Part shown: positions 1-6,461 of the stretch, piece after piece
Position numbering within the stretch: position 1 is the stretch's first letter
How the letters are laid out: every line of letters starts with the position of its first letter
Origin: Clostridia bacterium
Lineage (GTDB): Bacteria; Bacillota; Clostridia; Christensenellales; Maliibacteriaceae
Length of the DNA stretch: 15,734 nt
Reading direction: 5' to 3'
Assembly: GCA_017935825.1 (NCBI GenBank)
Contig: JAGBGW010000065.1
Coordinates: forward strand, 1-15,734
Notes under the pieces: generated by a model
The model's input: the letters and a program-made list of their open reading frames with translations, nothing else
The model's database searches: none
Told to the model about the DNA's origin: nothing
Made by a program: the position numbers and the translations under genes

Positions 1-127
1 CGCCGATTTTGCCCATGATGGGGTCAGCGACGATCACAATGGGACCTGCGGGGAACAGCTCGTCAAGCTGGTTGATGTTGTCGGGACCGCATACAACGCG
101 GGTAGGCAGACAGAACTGGAAATTCAT
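1..127 (-). CDS. Iron-containing alcohol dehydrogenase, N-terminal part (partial)
   Basis: Only the first 42 codons lie inside the window; the gene runs off the left edge. The peptide begins MNFQFCLPTRVVCGPDNI and continues into a beta-strand ending VIVADPIMGK. This matches the start of group III (Fe-dependent) alcohol dehydrogenases: an F-x-P-T-R/K-V-x-x-G opening followed by the first strand of the nucleotide-binding domain. The family oxidises alcohols or reduces aldehydes and ketones with NAD(P)H in the cytoplasm; the substrate cannot be told from this fragment. The ATG is at 127-125, preceded by AGGAGG (141-136) with an 8-nt spacer, which fixes the start. The gene has its own promoter (169-197) and a palindromic operator candidate (147-160), so it is probably regulated separately from the upstream racemase operon although it reads the same way. 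Confidence 0.8.
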   Translation of the reverse strand, partial: MNFQFCLPTRVVCGPDNINQLDELFPAGPIVIVADPIMGKIG

Positions 128-146
128 GAATACATCCTCCTGTATA

Positions 147-160
147 AATTGTATACAATT
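147..160. promoter_or_regulatory. Perfect 14-bp palindrome, candidate GntR-family operator
   Basis: The sequence AATTGTATACAATT is its own reverse complement. It lies between the -10 box (169-174) and the ribosome binding site (136-141) of the alcohol dehydrogenase, covering about +2 to +15 of the predicted transcript, where a bound repressor would block initiation or early elongation. The core TTGTATACAA resembles operators of many FadR/FCD-type GntR regulators. No GntR gene is in the window, so the cognate regulator is unknown. Confidence 0.6.
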
Positions 161-168
161 ATGATTTC

Positions 169-197
169 ATTATAAGTCCGCGGCAGAAAAGAATCAA
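169..197 (-). promoter_or_regulatory. Sigma-A promoter for the iron alcohol dehydrogenase
   Basis: On the minus strand a -35 box TTGATT (197-192) and a perfect -10 box TATAAT (174-169) are separated by exactly 17 nt. Transcription would start near 162, just before the palindrome at 147-160. The -35 box lies in the loop of the hairpin 177-212 and one stem arm lies in the spacer. Confidence 0.65.
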
Positions 198-212
198 CTC
201 ATCTGCCGCGGA
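177..212 (-). terminator. 11-bp GC-rich hairpin after the LarA-like gene, possible terminator
   Basis: TCCGCGGCAGA (177-187) pairs perfectly with TCTGCCGCGGA (202-212) around a 14-nt loop, 25 nt after the stop codon of the LarA-like gene. The stem is strong enough for an intrinsic terminator, but the minus-strand tail (CTTATAATG) is a poor U-tract and contains the next gene's -10 box. It may be a weak terminator, a 3'-end stabiliser or a processing site. Confidence 0.45.
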
Positions 213-236
213 TTTTATCAGTTATTCAATATTTTA

Positions 237-1697
237 TTAGCCTTCGTATACCTCGTCCTTGAGCATCAGATGCACGGAAGAGCACTTGAATGCCTTGGGC
301 AGAGCAAGGATGCGGGGGTTGGGACCGACGAATTTCTTCATTGCATCCTGCAGTGCTTCCTCGACGGTCGCGCGGGTCTTCAGACCCATGCCGCGTGCAA
401 TACCGGGCTCCTGTGCGCCGACGATATAGATCGCGGAGGTGTTCATCTCTGCAATGTGACCGCAGCTCATCATGGAGAAGCCATGGAAGGGATGGAATGC
501 GTTGCAGAAACGATACTTGCGGATGTACTCCTCATTGGTTGCAAAGTACTCGCCGTAGCGGTCCATATCGGGCAGGATGTTCATATGGTCATGCTGGAAC
601 AGCTCATAGACCTCGCGCAGGTAGGGCCAGCGCTCGTCGTGGAAGTAGCCGTTGCAGATGGAAGGTGCGATGATAACGCAGTTGTCCTTCATGACGCGCT
701 TATGACGGATGACCTGTGCAGAGAGAGCCTGCATCATCTGGATGGGGTTGGTGCCCATGCCTGCGCCATAGTGGAAATCCTGGGGCATACCGAAGATCAT
801 GACGTCGTACTTTTCCTCTGCGAAGGGAACGTAAGTACGCTTGTCAGCAACTTCCCAGCTCAGGGGCTGCATCACCTTTGCATAGCCGGAGAAGATGGCG
901 ATCTGACGGGACTTGGTATCCAGCACTGCGTCACAGCAGAAGAAGGGATGACCCATGTGCTTTTCCATGTGCTGACCGATCTCGTCAAACTTGGTGCGCA
1001 TCAGGCTCTTGCCGGAGACGGGGGTGAAGTCATCACGATGCATGACCTTGGGTACGTGGTGGGATGCGATGGAGCGCCAGTGGGTGATGCCGGTTGCGCA
1101 ATGCTTGTAGCCGCCGGAGTAACCGCCGTAGGGGTTGCCCTGGGTGTGACCGATGAGGATCGGGATGTCGCACTCAAAGACGTACTTGTTCATCAGCACG
1201 GGGTCGCCGCGGTCGGTCAGACCAAGGTCCACCATGTGCTCGGGGTCTTCGGAGTCGTGGGAGGTGATCTGGTTGGTGTAATAGAACTCGTTGAACAGAT
1301 CATCGCCCAGGATCTGCTTCATCTCGGGCACGGTTGCACGGGGATGCAGACCGTTGGAGAACATAAACAGAACGTCTTTCTTTTCCACGCCGCCTGCATA
1401 AAGCTCATCAAGGCAAGCGGTGATCGCCACACGGCGGTGTGCAGTGGGCTGGCAGCCGCCCTTTACGATATCGGGGATGACGAAGACGACGGTCTTGCCG
1501 GGTGCTGCAAGGTCTTTCAGTGCAGGCATACCGTAGGGGTTACGGATGCTTTCAAGGGTGGCAGCATAGAGGCTGTCCCAATCCTGGGGCAGGCACTCGG
1601 GATCCGGTACGGTCTCACCGGGAATAAATACGTCGGTATTTGCGTCGGGCAGTTCCACGGTCATCAGGCCATGGCCATATTCAAGATCAACTTTCAT
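237..1697 (-). CDS. LarA-like nickel-pincer racemase/epimerase family protein (DUF2088)
   Basis: A 486-residue cytoplasmic protein of the lactate racemase LarA superfamily, slightly longer than the usual ~425-430. Characterised members racemise or epimerise 2-hydroxy acids with a nickel-pincer nucleotide cofactor made by LarB, LarC and LarE, none of which is in the window. Family marks: a phosphate-binding-type strand around 71-90 (VFVIPDIVKGG), NGLHPRAT at 115-122 with H118 matching catalytic H108 of L. plantarum LarA, and GGYSGGYKH at 191-199 with K198 matching the cofactor-linked K184. H214 sits 16 residues on, like the Ni ligand H200. The position expected for the second catalytic histidine (H174) appears to be N188, so the substrate or mechanism may differ. 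Start ATG 1697 has AAGGAG overlapping the upstream stop, 13 nt away, so it is co-transcribed with the TIM-like gene. The fold family is secure; the substrate is unknown. Confidence 0.8.
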   Translation of the reverse strand: MKVDLEYGHGLMTVELPDANTDVFIPGETVPDPECLPQDWDSLYAATLESIRNPYGMPALKDLAAPGKTVVFVIPDIVKGGCQPTAHRRVAITACLDELYAGGVEKKDVLFMFSNGLHPRATVPEMKQILGDDLFNEFYYTNQITSHDSEDPEHMVDLGLTDRGDPVLMNKYVFECDIPILIGHTQGNPYGGYSGGYKHCATGITHWRSIASHHVPKVMHRDDFTPVSGKSLMRTKFDEIGQHMEKHMGHPFFCCDAVLDTKSRQIAIFSGYAKVMQPLSWEVADKRTYVPFAEEKYDVMIFGMPQDFHYGAGMGTNPIQMMQALSAQVIRHKRVMKDNCVIIAPSICNGYFHDERWPYLREVYELFQHDHMNILPDMDRYGEYFATNEEYIRKYRFCNAFHPFHGFSMMSCGHIAEMNTSAIYIVGAQEPGIARGMGLKTRATVEEALQDAMKKFVGPNPRILALPKAFKCSSVHLMLKDEVYEG

Positions 1698-1710
1698 TTT
1701 GCTTTTCTCC

Positions 1711-2640
1711 TTACTTCATGTACTCGTCAATGATTTCCTTCAGACCTGCAGGTTCAAATGCCACAGGCTGGGTGAACTTAGTCAGTGCCACAAGGCCGCC
1801 GCCGATAGTATCGATGGCTGCGATGGAAGCAGCATTTTCCTTCTTCAGACCGCCGCCGTAGACCACGGGTACATCGTAACCCAGAACATCCATGAGGATC
1901 TGTTTGATGGCAGCGGAAACAAATGCGATGTAGTCTGCACCCGGAGGCGTTTTGCCGGGGCCGATGGCCCAAACGGGTTCGTAGCCAATCCAAAGCTGAC
2001 GGCCTTCCAGAAGCTCTTTTGCATTTGCCAAAGCGCCTTCCAGCTGACGGCGGAGCACTTCGATGATGCGGGGCTTCTGCTCTTCAAAGGAGCCATCGCC
2101 GCGTTCTTCTGCGGTCTCACCCACGCAAAGGACAACGTCCATGCCGCGGGAAAGTGCGCATGCGATTTCATCGCCGAAGACCTTATCTGCAGCAGCGTAT
2201 GCACGCTTTGCAGCTTCTGCGTCGGTAGCGATGGCAGGATCGTACATGGTGAGGAAATCGTGCTTGTCGCGGCGTTCCTCGCTGTGTGCGATCAGCGCCC
2301 ACTCACAGCCCAGTGCCTTTGCAGCAGCTGCAGGCAGGTTGGTGGTGAATGCGCCGAAGTTGCCGCCTGCTTTTACATCCTGACGGTACACGCTCTGGCA
2401 GCCAAGGGTCAGGGAGCGCACTGCATCGCAGGAATACTTTGCGCGCTGTGCAACAGCCACAGGGACCAATGCCTCGGGGAAGAAGAAAGTCACGCCGATG
2501 CCTTCCAGACGACCCAGACCTGCTTCCACAGCAGCATCGATGACGTCACGGCACCATGCGGTGGTGTCTTCCTTGGGGCAGATGCCGCCCATGGATACGG
2601 GCACATCAAAGCGCTTGAGATTGACAAAGATCTGTCTCAT
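1711..2640 (-). CDS. Triosephosphate-isomerase-like TIM-barrel protein (atypical)
   Basis: A 309-residue TIM paralogue, about 55 residues longer than normal TpiA. The four catalytic landmarks are present: N7 and K9 in VNLKRF, H119 in IAHSEERR and the base E221 in GYEPVWAIGPGKTPP, which also holds the mobile loop 6. CVGET at 172-176 is typical too. The phosphate gripper is altered: loop 7 reads YGGGLKKENA (261-270) where TpiA has YGGSV, and the GGAS phosphate loop is replaced by ALTKFTQP (285-292). The same chemistry (aldose/ketose-phosphate isomerisation) on a non-standard substrate is the simplest inference; a tetrulose-phosphate isomerase of the EryH type is one precedent. GGAGG precedes ATG 2640. 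It lies between the kinase-like and LarA-like genes in one operon. It could be a diverged housekeeping TpiA, but the changed loops and context argue against that. Confidence 0.75.
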   Translation of the reverse strand: MRQIFVNLKRFDVPVSMGGICPKEDTTAWCRDVIDAAVEAGLGRLEGIGVTFFFPEALVPVAVAQRAKYSCDAVRSLTLGCQSVYRQDVKAGGNFGAFTTNLPAAAAKALGCEWALIAHSEERRDKHDFLTMYDPAIATDAEAAKRAYAAADKVFGDEIACALSRGMDVVLCVGETAEERGDGSFEEQKPRIIEVLRRQLEGALANAKELLEGRQLWIGYEPVWAIGPGKTPPGADYIAFVSAAIKQILMDVLGYDVPVVYGGGLKKENAASIAAIDTIGGGLVALTKFTQPVAFEPAGLKEIIDEYMK

Positions 2641-2673
2641 AAGTCCTCCAAATGTTTTTATATTTTTGTTGAA

Positions 2674-3882
2674 TTATCTGCCGGGAATGATGAATTCGGG
2701 TTCGCCCACCACTTCGGGGGTCAGCGGACGTGCCATCTGGGGCGGCAGCATGTCCATCAGCGGGCGCATGTAATCAAAGAACTTCTCATTGACATCGTTC
2801 TTTTCATCGTTGAACCAATCGGCAGGGATCGTCTTGTTTCTGCCTGCCACGGAAGCTGCAGGGGTCAGGATGGGTTCGACTTTATAGGGATTGTTGCTGA
2901 CACGATCCCAGCCGACTACCATGCCGGTGTGACCCTTGGCTGCGCAAAGCATTGCAAGGCGACCCATATCGATGGCTTCTGCCCGATCCAGTGCGCTTGC
3001 GCGGTAGTCTGCGCGTGCCATCATGCCGATGCGCTCGGGACGACCCTGAATGTGCAGGTTCTGTACGATCAACGATGCCACATGGTTTGCCATGCCGCCG
3101 TAGAGCACGTCGCCGTTGGGGGTCTCGATGGGCGGACAGAAGGGTTCGCCTTTTTCGTTTTTGATGCCCTCACCCACTGCAACCACGATGCCGCCGGGAC
3201 GGCCGCAAAGCTTGTTGTCGATATCGCTCATCATCTTTTCCACGCTGACGGGATTTTCAGGGGTGTAGATCAGGTGCGGACCTGCGCCGGGCATGTTGCG
3301 TGCCATGGCAGTGGATGCGGTAAGCCAGCCTGCATCGCGGCCCATGACCTCCACGACCATGACGTGCAGGGGTCCGGAACGGGTGTCCATGCTGATGCCC
3401 TGGGTCAGAATTGCCGCAAGGGATGCGCAGGATGCAAAGCCGGGAGTATGGTCGGTGCCGAACAGGTCGTTATCCACGGTCTTGGGGATGCCCATCACGC
3501 GGACACCGTCACCTTCCAGACGGCGGGAAAGTTCCGCCACCATGCGCATGGTGCCGTTGCCGCCGTTCATGATGACATAACCGATGTTGTTTTCACGGAT
3601 CACATTGCAGATACGCTGGAAATATTCCTCGTTCATCAAAAGTCGGCCGGAACCGATGACGGTGGAAGGGGTGTAAGGCAGAAGATCGATCTGCTTTTTT
3701 TCAAGACGGCGAAGGTCGTAGAGCTTGGGCTCGTCCATCACAAGGCCGCCGGTACCGCCGATGGCGCCGTAGATATGATCCACACCGGGGGTCATCATTG
3801 CCTCGCGCAGTGCGCCGTACAAGGAGGCATTGAGCACCGCGGTGGGACCGCCGCCATGACAGATCAAAACATTTTTACCCAT
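2674..3882 (-). CDS. 6-phosphofructokinase-family sugar-phosphate kinase
   Basis: A 402-residue cytoplasmic PfkA-superfamily kinase, which transfers a phosphoryl group to fructose 6-phosphate or a related sugar phosphate. Motifs in order: the glycine-rich nucleotide loop GGGPTAVLNAS (10-20), GGNGTM (107-112), GIPKTVDNDL with TDHTPGF (131-149) and MGRDAGW (180-186). Asp136 and Asp138 supply the catalytic TVDND motif. Two donor-specificity positions disagree: G110 (E. coli G104) is ATP-like, whereas K134 (E. coli 124) is the lysine typical of PPi-dependent enzymes. N109 replaces the usual Mg-binding Asp103. The donor is therefore uncertain. Start ATG 3882 has AAAGGAG upstream. The gene is 49 nt after the peptidase gene and 33 nt before the TIM-like gene. 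Pairing of a kinase and an isomerase in this operon suggests a dedicated sugar-phosphate route rather than core glycolysis. Confidence 0.8.
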   Translation of the reverse strand: MGKNVLICHGGGPTAVLNASLYGALREAMMTPGVDHIYGAIGGTGGLVMDEPKLYDLRRLEKKQIDLLPYTPSTVIGSGRLLMNEEYFQRICNVIRENNIGYVIMNGGNGTMRMVAELSRRLEGDGVRVMGIPKTVDNDLFGTDHTPGFASCASLAAILTQGISMDTRSGPLHVMVVEVMGRDAGWLTASTAMARNMPGAGPHLIYTPENPVSVEKMMSDIDNKLCGRPGGIVVAVGEGIKNEKGEPFCPPIETPNGDVLYGGMANHVASLIVQNLHIQGRPERIGMMARADYRASALDRAEAIDMGRLAMLCAAKGHTGMVVGWDRVSNNPYKVEPILTPAASVAGRNKTIPADWFNDEKNDVNEKFFDYMRPLMDMLPPQMARPLTPEVVGEPEFIIPGR

Positions 3883-3931
3883 TGGGAATCACTCCTTTTT
3901 CTTGAAGTAATTTTTTGCTTCTTCAGTATCT

Positions 3932-5794
3932 TTACGCCGCATCAGCTGTTACGGCATCCCAATCCTGTGTCAAATAGGCATCGACGCCCTGCTGCAGGCT
4001 GCCTGCAAGGGATTGGATGGTTTCAGGTGCCAGCGGGTCGGAGAACCCAAGATCCTCCAGCACTTCGGTAAAATCGTCGTAATGGTCACGCTCGTACAGG
4101 GACAGGTAAAGTTCCACGCCCTCGTCGTAATCTTCCTGCGCTACCTGCCAGATTTCCAAAGCGGGCACGGCGCTGGTTGCATAGCTGATGTAGTAATAAG
4201 GCGAGGTGATGTTATGATGTACAAGCAGCCAGGAATGCTGTGAGTAATAGTACAGATCCGCAAGACCGTAATCTTCATAAAGCTGCGCATGCAATGCGCC
4301 GATCTCGTCCATGGAAAGCTCCTGCGTATAGACCGCTTCCTGGAACTCATCATACAGGCATCCCGTGATCAGTGAATACATCATATCAAGCAATACGTCC
4401 GTCGCCGCATCGCCTGCCACGTCATCGCCATAGATCTGGTCAAACCCACGAATCATCAAAAGCTGCAGACCCTGCGAATCGATCTCCGCCAGATCAAGGG
4501 GGCCTTCGCCGGGATTGTGGAAGTAGCTTGCATAGTGACCAAACTCATGGGTGATCTCATTGACCGCATAGTAATCGCCGTTGAAGCAACCAAGGTAGAA
4601 CGGTGCTTCATACTCGTCGATGTAGGTGGTGTAAGCACCATCGATCTTGCCGTCGGAATCATCGATATCATACAGGTCAAATTCCAGCATATAGTCAAAT
4701 GCCTGTACAAGTTCGCCCGAGATACCGCCAAGGGTATGACGTGTCCAATCCATCAGTTCCTCTTGCTCAAAAGAAGCATCAAACAATGCCTCTTTATCAT
4801 CGTAACCATAGGATTTGAGGATCAGGTCATAATAAAGCGGCACGATGTAAGTCTTGACCGCCTCACGGAACACAGCCACATCTTCAGGAGAGTAATCCCG
4901 ATCGTAAACAGCATTGCGGTAATGGGCATAAGATTCAAAGCCCAACGTACGCGCCTGATCGTTTCGCATCGAGATCATTTCCATAAACTCATCTTCAAAA
5001 CCGGCCGCAAGTTCATTGCAGTAAAGATCGATACACTGCTGGTAAGCATCACCGACGATCTTTTCATCTTCCAGAATGTCATCCAGCGTCAGCGTTCTGC
5101 CTTCCCATGTGATGGTCGTGCTGTCCATCAAATCATAATAGACCTGCTGCAGTTCGTTGTCGCGGGCATCGATCAGTGCAGATTCGGGGGTGACAAGCTG
5201 CGCATAGTCGATGGTCGCCTGCACTTCATCTTCGCCCCAGTCTTCGATCAAAGCCTCTTTATAGCCGCCTTCGATGAGCACCATGTAGCCGTCGTAAAGC
5301 TTAACTTCCATCCGGGTGATCTCTTCGTACAAAAAGCTTTGCTCTTGTTCATAGAACTCGTCATTGGTATCCATATTGTAATGGATATCCGCAATGCGGT
5401 AGCAGGTCACGGCGTGGGTCCAAAGTTCGTCCACCACATCGCACTGTGCAACGACTGAAGCCGCATCCCCCGTTTCACCCACGGTGAAAAGCTTATCGAT
5501 CTGTGACTCCAGCTCTTGCAGGTCGGGACGTTCATATTCCATGTCAAGGAAGCTGACATCACCATGGAAGTCATCTTCGTACAATTCAAAATAAGGTCCC
5601 CTGGGAAGGTCAGCGCCGAAAGATTCCTGCCCCTGCGGCAAAGGAACTTCCCTTTGCGCAATGAAGGCATCAATATCCTGCGCCAAAGCATCTGCCATCA
5701 TTTGCTGCGTTGCACAGCCGCAAAGAGGAGAAAGTACAAGGACGCACAAAAGCACAAGCGGCACAACGCGCGCCCAGATGTGCCTTTTATTCAT
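3932..5794 (-). CDS. M3-family (PepF/oligoendopeptidase-like) metallopeptidase, predicted lipoprotein
   Basis: A 620-residue predicted lipoprotein. A basic start (MNKRH, then R9), a hydrophobic stretch (10-24) and a lipobox-like LCGC ending at C27 indicate export and lipid anchoring on the outer face of the membrane. The catalytic core is C-terminal: HEFGH at 416-420 gives two zinc-ligand histidines and the catalytic Glu417, with E437 in LAEIDSQG as the third zinc ligand. HHNITSPYYYISYATS (526-541) matches the His/Tyr substrate-stabilising segment of M3 oligoendopeptidases. The N-terminal half is acidic and helical, as usual for the family. It would cleave short peptides outside the cell. ATG 5794 directly abuts the upstream stop codon and its GGAGGAGG lies inside that gene, so translation is coupled. 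Most M3 peptidases are cytoplasmic, so the lipoprotein form is unusual, as is its position ahead of sugar-phosphate genes. Confidence 0.85.
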   Translation of the reverse strand: MNKRHIWARVVPLVLLCVLVLSPLCGCATQQMMADALAQDIDAFIAQREVPLPQGQESFGADLPRGPYFELYEDDFHGDVSFLDMEYERPDLQELESQIDKLFTVGETGDAASVVAQCDVVDELWTHAVTCYRIADIHYNMDTNDEFYEQEQSFLYEEITRMEVKLYDGYMVLIEGGYKEALIEDWGEDEVQATIDYAQLVTPESALIDARDNELQQVYYDLMDSTTITWEGRTLTLDDILEDEKIVGDAYQQCIDLYCNELAAGFEDEFMEMISMRNDQARTLGFESYAHYRNAVYDRDYSPEDVAVFREAVKTYIVPLYYDLILKSYGYDDKEALFDASFEQEELMDWTRHTLGGISGELVQAFDYMLEFDLYDIDDSDGKIDGAYTTYIDEYEAPFYLGCFNGDYYAVNEITHEFGHYASYFHNPGEGPLDLAEIDSQGLQLLMIRGFDQIYGDDVAGDAATDVLLDMMYSLITGCLYDEFQEAVYTQELSMDEIGALHAQLYEDYGLADLYYYSQHSWLLVHHNITSPYYYISYATSAVPALEIWQVAQEDYDEGVELYLSLYERDHYDDFTEVLEDLGFSDPLAPETIQSLAGSLQQGVDAYLTQDWDAVTADAA

Positions 5795-6280
5795 TTATGC
5801 CTCCTCCAGATGCAGCACGTTTTTCAGTGCATCGCAGATGATGGCATGGTCCTCGGTGTGCGGAAGACCGGATACGCAGACGTAGCCGATGACACCGGTA
5901 CCGGCAAGGCGGATGGGGAAACCGCCGCCCTTGTCGGTCATGAGAACAGGGTCAAGACCCTGATCTGCGATGGTCTGGTCGCGAAGCTGCAGGTACAGGC
6001 CATAGCGGTAGGAGCTCATTTCCTTCATTTCGACCACACGGCGCTTTCTTGCCATCCAGCGCTGGTTGTCTGCATTGGCGTTGCCAACAAGTGCGCTGAA
6101 CCATACAACGCCGTTGACACCGATCTCAATTGCCAGGTCTGCCTGACGGGCGCGTGCTTCCTTGACAAGACGAAGGCCAAGGGTCAGTGCATCCTGCTTG
6201 GAGAAAGCGCTGTAGCAAAGCTGTTCTTCCTGTGCTGCCACTTCTTCGTACAGTGCAAGGATCTCTTCTTTGGTTGCCAT
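5795..6280 (-). CDS. UPF0303 / HbpS-GlcG-like (DUF336) protein
   Basis: A 161-residue protein of the UPF0303 family, related to the haem-binding HbpS/GlcG fold. The family pattern is visible: QDALTLGLRLVKEA (29-42), the strand ADLAIEIGVNGVVWFSALVG (47-66), DNQRWMARKRRVV (71-83) with conserved W75 and KR, and a C-terminal GGGFPIRLAGTGVIGYVCVSGLP segment (118-140). No biochemical function is firmly assigned; haem or small-ligand binding is the usual suggestion. I place the start at ATG 6280 (MATKEE) because GGGAGG lies 11 nt upstream. A longer reading frame reaching 6355 would put this ribosome site inside the protein. It is first in the operon behind the 6379-6408 promoter and is translationally coupled to the peptidase. 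Confidence 0.8.
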   Translation of the reverse strand: MATKEEILALYEEVAAQEEQLCYSAFSKQDALTLGLRLVKEARARQADLAIEIGVNGVVWFSALVGNANADNQRWMARKRRVVEMKEMSSYRYGLYLQLRDQTIADQGLDPVLMTDKGGGFPIRLAGTGVIGYVCVSGLPHTEDHAIICDALKNVLHLEEA

Positions 6281-6378
6281 ACGAGTCATATCCTCCCGAA
6301 TCAAAAATACATAGGGCACAAACACAAAAAAAGGTCGAATTCCCTCTTTGTGCAACTTGCGATACGTTTCTATATTTT

Positions 6379-6408
6379 ATTATAGCAAAACTGCATACAT
6401 AATTTCAA
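6379..6408 (-). promoter_or_regulatory. Sigma-A promoter of the UPF0303-peptidase-kinase-isomerase-racemase operon
   Basis: The minus strand has TTGAAA (6408-6403) and a perfect TATAAT (6384-6379) with an 18-nt spacer, about 95 nt before the UPF0303 start codon. The leader from about 6372 to 6281 holds a weak AT-rich hairpin (near 6328-6349) followed by a T-run that could attenuate, but I see no recognised riboswitch. Confidence 0.6.
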
Positions 6409-6421
6409 TAAGGTATGAAAA

Positions 6422-6456
6422 TTGCCGCAGTGCATCGGTGTACAAATCTGCGGCAA
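6422..6456 (-). terminator. Intrinsic terminator after the NhaC-family gene
   Basis: TTGCCGCAG (6422-6430) pairs with CTGCGGCAA (6448-6456) in a 9-bp stem. It starts 5 nt after the nhaC-like stop codon and is followed on the minus strand by a short T-run (TTTT). This separates the transporter from the downstream operon. Confidence 0.6.
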
Positions 6457-6461
6457 AAGGA

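Noticed and set aside
270..1733. 487-codon open frame on the plus strand
   Set aside because: Antisense shadow of the LarA-like gene, whose motifs and ribosome binding site are clear.
3893..3925. Hairpin between the M3 peptidase and the phosphofructokinase-like gene
   Set aside because: GAAG/CTTC pairing is only 4 bp with an AT-rich loop; too weak to be called a terminator, so the operon is treated as continuous.
1699..4071. Very long open frame (790 codons) on the plus strand
   Set aside because: It is exactly antisense to the TIM-like and phosphofructokinase-like genes, has no family resemblance, is rich in Cys/His as expected for a shadow frame, and lacks a sensible ribosome binding site.
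4517..5458. 313-codon open frame on the plus strand
   Set aside because: Antisense to the M3 peptidase, whose HEFGH motif and C-terminal signature are unmistakable.
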